This document shows positions 59,837 to 64,000 of a stretch of DNA of 64,000 nucleotides, piece by piece. The first letter of the stretch is position 1. Each line of letters opens with the position of its first letter. A program made the position numbers and the translations under genes. Under the pieces are notes generated by a model that had not been told where the DNA came from, searched no databases, and saw only the letters and a program-made list of their open reading frames with translations. The DNA comes from Pristimantibacillus sp052113225 (GTDB lineage: Bacteria > Bacillota > Bacilli > Paenibacillales > Paenibacillaceae). The stretch is from assembly GCF_052113225.1 (NCBI RefSeq), contig NZ_JBFRCT010000003.1, forward strand, positions 558,001 to 622,000. The letters run 5' to 3'.

Positions 59837-61525
59837 ATGAGTAGATGGAGGAAATCAGCTTATTCAGGACTTGCAATTATGTTGGTCAGCGTTATGGCTC
59901 TGGCAGGGTGCTCGAACAATGGGGGCAATGGGAATAAGGCAACCAATGAACCAGCTGCAACAAACAGCGAGACAACTGCGGCAAGCGAAGCGCCAGCAAG
60001 CAGTGAACCATCTGTCTTTAAGCTAGGCAGCGAGCCTCTTAACTTCTCTTTCTATGGACATTATGATTGGTATTCGATGCCTGCTTGGGGCGGGGATGAA
60101 GCAACCAAATGGATTAAGGATAATATGAAAGTTGATATTACTCCTGTTCAATCCGGCGGCAACGCTGCTCAGAAGCTGAACACGATGATTGCTTCAGGCA
60201 AACTTCCGGATGTGATCTGGATGGACCGTGGTGCAGACGTAGAGAAGCTGCGTGAAGCGGGCATGCTTGTACCTTTCGACGATTACCTCGATAAATACCC
60301 GAACTTCAAAAAGTGGGTAGGCGAAGAGGCCATTAACATGCTTCGTTCAAAGGACGGCAAAATCTATCAGTTCCCGAACTGGTATACGTCCCAGCCAAAC
60401 GGCAATGGTGGTTATCTCGTCAACAAAAAGATTTATAAAGAGCTTGGATCCCCTGCAATCGAAACGACCGATGATTTCTATAATTACTTAAAGATGGTTA
60501 AAGAGAAGTATCCGAATGTAACGCCATTCAACCCGGATCTGGCGATTGATGGGCAAGGTCTTGACGTACTCTATGGTGCCTTCGGAGAAGATTACTCGCC
60601 AGCTTATGTAGGCAACCGTGCTGTTCCTAGCGGTGATAAGCTGACCTCAATCTTCCTTGATCCTGTTTTCCGCGAGTCGATGCAGTTTGAAAGCAAGCTG
60701 TTCCGTGAGAAGCTGATGACACCTGATGCACTCACACAAACGAAGGATCAAGTGAAAGAGCAGGCCTATAACGGTACAACTGCTGTATTTGCAGGCGCAA
60801 GCCCAACAGAATACGGTGCGGTAGGCGATGCCGAGCTGAAGAAGAAAGATCCGGATTCTGGCTATATGATGATCTGGCCGGTTCATAAGGCAGGTCTGGA
60901 TAAAAATAAAATTTGGGCAGGCACGTATTCGCAGCTGGGCTGGAACGTCAGCGTTATTACGAAATCGGCGAAAGATCCAGAGAAAATTTTCGCATTCCTC
61001 GATTATTTGACTGGACCTGAAGGTACACGCACGTTGTTCTGGGGACCTGAAGGTATTTACTGGAAAGGTACCGATGCTGATGGATCGCCAATCTTCACGG
61101 ATGCTTACACATCTGATGTTGAAGGCCGTACGAAAATGATGGACGCAACGGTTAACTTCCAATGGAACGGCAATACCGTCTTTATCGATACATCCAAAAT
61201 GAAATTCGAGCTCACCTTGCCTGAGGAGCAGCAATCTTGGGAAGCGCGTTGGCAAAACTCTATTACATGGAAAACGCAAAAGAACGCGACCGAGTATATT
61301 AACCTTGCACCAGCTCCAGATTCTGAAGAAGGCATCATAGCCCAAAGCTTCGAAGAGCTTTACAAAGAAGCAAGAGCAAAAGCTTTGTATGCAAAAAGCG
61401 ATGAGGAAGTTCTCACTATCCTCGATAAAGCACAAAAGGATGCGGAAGCGATCGGCTATGATAAACTTCTTGCATTCAAGACAACCAAATGGCAGGAAAA
61501 TGTAAAAAGCATGAAAGGCAATTAA
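59837..61525 (+). CDS. Extracellular sugar-binding lipoprotein (LplA/YtcQ type)
   Basis: The 562-residue protein has a lipoprotein signal peptide with lipobox ALAGC, Cys25 becoming the lipid-modified N-terminus, followed by a Ser/Ala/Asn/Thr-rich linker. The mature domain (LNFSFYGHYDWYSMPAWGGD; LNTMIASGKLPDVIWMDRGA) is an SBP type 1 fold of the large Bacillales class. It delivers its ligand, likely an oligosaccharide, to the two permeases. GGGAGAGAGGGG precedes ATG 59837. Confidence 0.92.
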   Translation: MSRWRKSAYSGLAIMLVSVMALAGCSNNGGNGNKATNEPAATNSETTAASEAPASSEPSVFKLGSEPLNFSFYGHYDWYSMPAWGGDEATKWIKDNMKVDITPVQSGGNAAQKLNTMIASGKLPDVIWMDRGADVEKLREAGMLVPFDDYLDKYPNFKKWVGEEAINMLRSKDGKIYQFPNWYTSQPNGNGGYLVNKKIYKELGSPAIETTDDFYNYLKMVKEKYPNVTPFNPDLAIDGQGLDVLYGAFGEDYSPAYVGNRAVPSGDKLTSIFLDPVFRESMQFESKLFREKLMTPDALTQTKDQVKEQAYNGTTAVFAGASPTEYGAVGDAELKKKDPDSGYMMIWPVHKAGLDKNKIWAGTYSQLGWNVSVITKSAKDPEKIFAFLDYLTGPEGTRTLFWGPEGIYWKGTDADGSPIFTDAYTSDVEGRTKMMDATVNFQWNGNTVFIDTSKMKFELTLPEEQQSWEARWQNSITWKTQKNATEYINLAPAPDSEEGIIAQSFEELYKEARAKALYAKSDEEVLTILDKAQKDAEAIGYDKLLAFKTTKWQENVKSMKGN

Positions 61526-61551
61526 CAACCAGGCTAATTCTGGAGTATAAT
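61522..61551 (+). promoter_or_regulatory. Sigma-A promoter of the response-regulator/kinase genes
   Basis: TTAACA (61522-61527), 18-bp spacer, TATAAT (61546-61551). Confidence 0.6.
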
Positions 61552-61565
61552 TTGGTCAAGCGGTC

Positions 61566-61618
61566 GCCGTCCCTTCTATAGGGGCGGCTCTGCCGTTTCT
61601 ATGAAGGAAGAGGAGCCG
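61566..61618 (+). promoter_or_regulatory. Leader with two mutually exclusive hairpins
   Basis: Hairpin A pairs GCCGTCCC (61566-61573) with GGGGCGGC (61581-61588). Hairpin B pairs CGGCTC (61585-61590) with GAGCCG (61613-61618). They share bases 61585-61588, so only one can form. Confidence 0.4.
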
Positions 61619-61654
61619 GCTGATCCATTCTGCTGAACGGGAGAAGATGCCATC

Positions 61655-62452
61655 ATGTATAAGGTGTTAATTGCAGATGATGAGGTACTTGATCTGGAAG
61701 GCATGCGAATGTTTATTCCTTGGACGGAGCTAGGTCTTGAGGTTGTAGCTGCTGTAAACAATGGGTTTGATGCTTATGAGGTACTTAAGGACGGGACAGT
61801 AGATATACTGGTGACGGATGTACATATGCCAAGCATGTCAGGACTTGAGCTTGCACGTAAAGTGCAGGAAACGGAAGGCTGCGGTGATCTTCGGGTTATT
61901 TTCGTCAGCGGCTATCAGGATTTCCATTACGTCAAGCAGGCCTTATCCCTTCGCGCTTACAGCTACGTACTTAAGCCAATGGATGATTCTGAACTTGTAG
62001 AAGCACTAGTGAAAGTAACGAAGGAATTGGATGCGGAGAGCCGAAAGCTGGAAGAAGAGAGAAAGTGGCGGGAAGCTGCAAAGCGTACCTCTCATCGATC
62101 GATTCAAACCGCAGTTCCATCTGAGACCAAGAAGCATACCAAGCTAATTCAAGAGATGATTGTTTATATGAAGGAACATTTGGGCTGTTCTCTGACGCTG
62201 AAGGAAGTGGCTGACCGCTTCGCTTTTTCTCCGAATTATTTAGGCTCCATGTTCAAAGAGGAGATGGGCTCAGGCTTTAGTGAGTTTGTCATTGCGATGC
62301 GGATGGAGAAGGCGGGAGAGTTGCTGAAAGATCCTAAGGTGAAAATTTATGAGGTAGCTGACCAGGTTGGTTATCGGTACATGCCTTATTTTAGTCGTCA
62401 GTTCAAAGAGACCTTCGGAATGACACCAATCGAGTTCAGGAGACATCACTAA
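61655..62452 (+). CDS. YesN-type AraC-family response regulator
   Basis: The 265-residue protein has an N-terminal receiver domain with phospho-acceptor Asp55 (DILVTDVHMPSMSGLELA) and acidic pair DDE at 8-10. The lysine is in YVLKPMDDSELVEAL. The C-terminal AraC domain (about 165-265) carries SLTLKEVADRFAFSPNYLGS and PYFSRQFKETFGMTPIEFRR. It likely activates the adjacent ABC importer genes. Overlap with the kinase is absent; the gap is 2 bp. Confidence 0.94.
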   Translation: MYKVLIADDEVLDLEGMRMFIPWTELGLEVVAAVNNGFDAYEVLKDGTVDILVTDVHMPSMSGLELARKVQETEGCGDLRVIFVSGYQDFHYVKQALSLRAYSYVLKPMDDSELVEALVKVTKELDAESRKLEEERKWREAAKRTSHRSIQTAVPSETKKHTKLIQEMIVYMKEHLGCSLTLKEVADRFAFSPNYLGSMFKEEMGSGFSEFVIAMRMEKAGELLKDPKVKIYEVADQVGYRYMPYFSRQFKETFGMTPIEFRRHH

Positions 62453-62454
62453 AT

Positions 62455-64000
62455 ATGCACACGCCATTCACCAGTGCGAAAGCTCAACGTAAGTTTATTC
62501 CTTTTGGGATCAAGCTGCTTATTTCTTATATGCTCCTTATCATTATACCGATCTTTATCTTGGGCTATTTCGCCAGCGCTATTATGACAGAGTCAATTCG
62601 CTCGAATACGACAAATACGATTAAAGGTACGCTAAGACAAATCGAAGATAACGTTGCCTATAAATTAGAAGATACGATTCGACTATCCGACCTGCTTTAT
62701 TACGATACAACCTTGTCGAAGCAGCTGCTTCATTACGAGGAAGGCTGGGTCAGCTATGAAGCGACTACGAAGCTGCTGCTTCCGAAGTTTCGTCAGACGA
62801 TTGAATCGACGAACCGGAGCCTTTGGCTCTCGGTTTATTTGCGTAACGAGACTTTGCCGGAGGTTTATTACGATAGCAAGAACATAGACCCGCTAGTGGT
62901 GAAGGGTAAATTTTTTGATTTGCTTCATTTGAACCGTATTACTGAAAAACCATGGTACAAATCCTTTCCAGTTGAAAGGTATGGAGAGACCGAGCAATGG
63001 GAGCAGGTGGAGGATGACAGCCATTATGACCGGATATCTCTTCTTCGTCGGCTAGTGGATCTGAATGATCCGGCAAACTTGCATGAAATTGGCTTTATGC
63101 GAATTAGCGTCTATTTGTCTGATTTGTTCCAAAGTGTTGATCATCGCAAAATTGGTGCAGGAAGTACGCTGTTTATTACAGATGGGAACCGAAATGTTTT
63201 GTACGCCTCTGGGGCAACCGAACAAACGAATGAGCAGTTATGGGACAGCGCCAATGGTGAACGTTATCTTGTCATTCGGCAGCCGTTGCCGGGTCTGAAT
63301 TGGAGCCTGATGGCTATGGTGCCGTCATCGGTTCTGGAGAAGGATACGAAAAAGGTCAAGATGCTCTCCCTTATCATTTGCAGCGTCAGCTGTGTGCTGA
63401 TCATGCTGGTCGCTTATTTCGTCTCGAGAACCTTTTCCAGGCGTGTATTAAAAGTCATGTCCGTTCTACAATCCTTTGGGCAAGGAGACTTCCAGCGCAG
63501 AATCCATTACAGCGGTAACGATGAGTTTACGACAATCGCTTCATCGCTTAATGAACTCGGCCAGAAGACACAAAATTTAATTGAAGAAGTTTACACCACT
63601 AATCTGAAAAAGAAAGAAGCGGAGCTTGAAACGCTGCAAGCCCAAATTAATCCGCACTTTTTATATAATACGTTATCCTCTATAAGCAGACTGGCTAAAT
63701 TCGGACAAGTAGAAAAGCAGCATCAAATGGTGATGAATCTGGCGAAGTTTTACCGTTTATCCTTAAATGAAGGACAGACCATTATCCCGATTGGCAAGGA
63801 GATCGAGCAGGTAAAAGCCTACATGGACATTCAGCAAATCAAATATGGAGACCGGGTCCGAATCGATTATAATATTTCCTCGGAAATTGTCGAGTTAAGA
63901 ACGGTTAAGCTGATTGTACAGCCATTTGTTGAAAATGTATTGGAGCATGCATGGCGTGGTGATCAGATTGCGATTCAAATCATCGGGTACCGGGAAGACG
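62455..64000 (+). CDS. YesM-type sensor histidine kinase (3' end cut by window)
   Basis: The frame is open from ATG 62455 to the window end (515 codons). Two membrane segments (about 20-42, LLISYMLLIIIPIFILGYFA; about 302-322, CSVSCVLIMLVAYFVS) bracket an extracellular sensor region. A HAMP-like segment follows, then the His_kinase domain LQAQINPHFLYNTLSSIS with His401 as phospho-acceptor. The beginning of the ATPase domain (LIVQPFVENVLEHAWRG) is visible. It should sense a sugar signal and phosphorylate the YesN-type regulator. Confidence 0.93.
   Translation, partial: MHTPFTSAKAQRKFIPFGIKLLISYMLLIIIPIFILGYFASAIMTESIRSNTTNTIKGTLRQIEDNVAYKLEDTIRLSDLLYYDTTLSKQLLHYEEGWVSYEATTKLLLPKFRQTIESTNRSLWLSVYLRNETLPEVYYDSKNIDPLVVKGKFFDLLHLNRITEKPWYKSFPVERYGETEQWEQVEDDSHYDRISLLRRLVDLNDPANLHEIGFMRISVYLSDLFQSVDHRKIGAGSTLFITDGNRNVLYASGATEQTNEQLWDSANGERYLVIRQPLPGLNWSLMAMVPSSVLEKDTKKVKMLSLIICSVSCVLIMLVAYFVSRTFSRRVLKVMSVLQSFGQGDFQRRIHYSGNDEFTTIASSLNELGQKTQNLIEEVYTTNLKKKEAELETLQAQINPHFLYNTLSSISRLAKFGQVEKQHQMVMNLAKFYRLSLNEGQTIIPIGKEIEQVKAYMDIQQIKYGDRVRIDYNISSEIVELRTVKLIVQPFVENVLEHAWRGDQIAIQIIGYRED

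Noticed and set aside
60647..61528. 293-codon minus-strand frame inside the sugar-binding lipoprotein gene
   Set aside because: It is a codon-bias shadow; the plus-strand lipoprotein is clearly real.
1..64000. CRISPR, transposase, phage, toxin-antitoxin, restriction or natural-product genes
   Set aside because: None was found; the short-period arrays seen are coding repeats or intergenic palindromes.

Overview
The window is a housekeeping and sporulation block of a low-GC Gram-positive, endospore-forming bacterium, most likely Paenibacillus or a close relative in Paenibacillaceae. Much of the gene order matches the Bacillus subtilis run hemCDBL - spoVID - valS - folC - spoIIB - maf - radC - mreBCD - minCD - spoIVFAB - rplU/prp/rpmA - spo0B - obg - pheB/pheA - safA - bofC - ruvAB - queA - tgt - yajC - yrbG - spoVB - comN - secDF - recJ - apt. 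Departures from B. subtilis include a RuvC resolvase beside ruvAB, murC after folC, separate secD and secF genes, a hom-thrB pair without thrC, and a membrane-anchored Spo0B. No rRNA, tRNA, CRISPR array or transposase was found. Three isolated N bases (9520, 35218, 46972) point to a draft assembly.

Layout. 1-5453: tetrapyrrole operon (partial sirC-like gene, hemC, fused cobA/hemD, hemB, hemL). 5548-7969: an RluA-type pseudouridine synthase and spoVID. 7970-11138: an accessory stretch with a 50-bp-period palindromic repeat, a tetR/MFS efflux pair with a clear operator-promoter, and a T-box leader. 11139-16591: valS, folC, murC. 16727-24000: spoIIB, a DUF4321 gene, maf, radC, mreBCD, minCD. 24003-27564: an FtsW/RodA protein, a large inverted intergenic repeat, spoIVFA-spoIVFB. 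27657-32261: RNase G/E, rplU with leader, prp, rpmA, spo0B, obg. 32406-36044: thrR-like regulator, hom, thrB, pheA. 36209-39413: a large repetitive SafA-like LysM coat protein and bofC. 39573-46865: ruvC-ruvA-ruvB, a DCC thiol protein, a SpoIID-domain protein, queA, tgt, yajC. 46945-57535: membrane proteins, spoVB, comN, secD, secF, a CDF-like protein, recJ, apt. 57827-64000: a sugar ABC importer of the LplB/YtcP type with its lipoprotein, followed by a YesN/YesM-type two-component pair whose kinase runs off the window.

Together the genes cover heme and siroheme supply, translation (valS, L21, L27, queuosine), cell-wall growth and shape (murC, mre, min, rodA), the sporulation phosphorelay and coat/cortex assembly (spo0B, spoIIB, spoIVFAB, bofC, spoVID, safA, spoVB), DNA repair (radC, ruvABC, recJ) and Sec export. 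The parts that look accessory are the tetR-MFS insertion, the sugar ABC/two-component locus at the right end, and the intergenic repeats. I did not find an evident new defence or mobile system. The strongest unexplained signals are the intergenic repeat families (8071-8266, 25199-25591 and the ATGCTTWCGARGT motif), the three tandem-repeat blocks of the SafA-like protein, an apparently metal-site-deficient CDF protein, a possible CTG start of mreC, and a leader with two mutually exclusive hairpins before the response-regulator gene.
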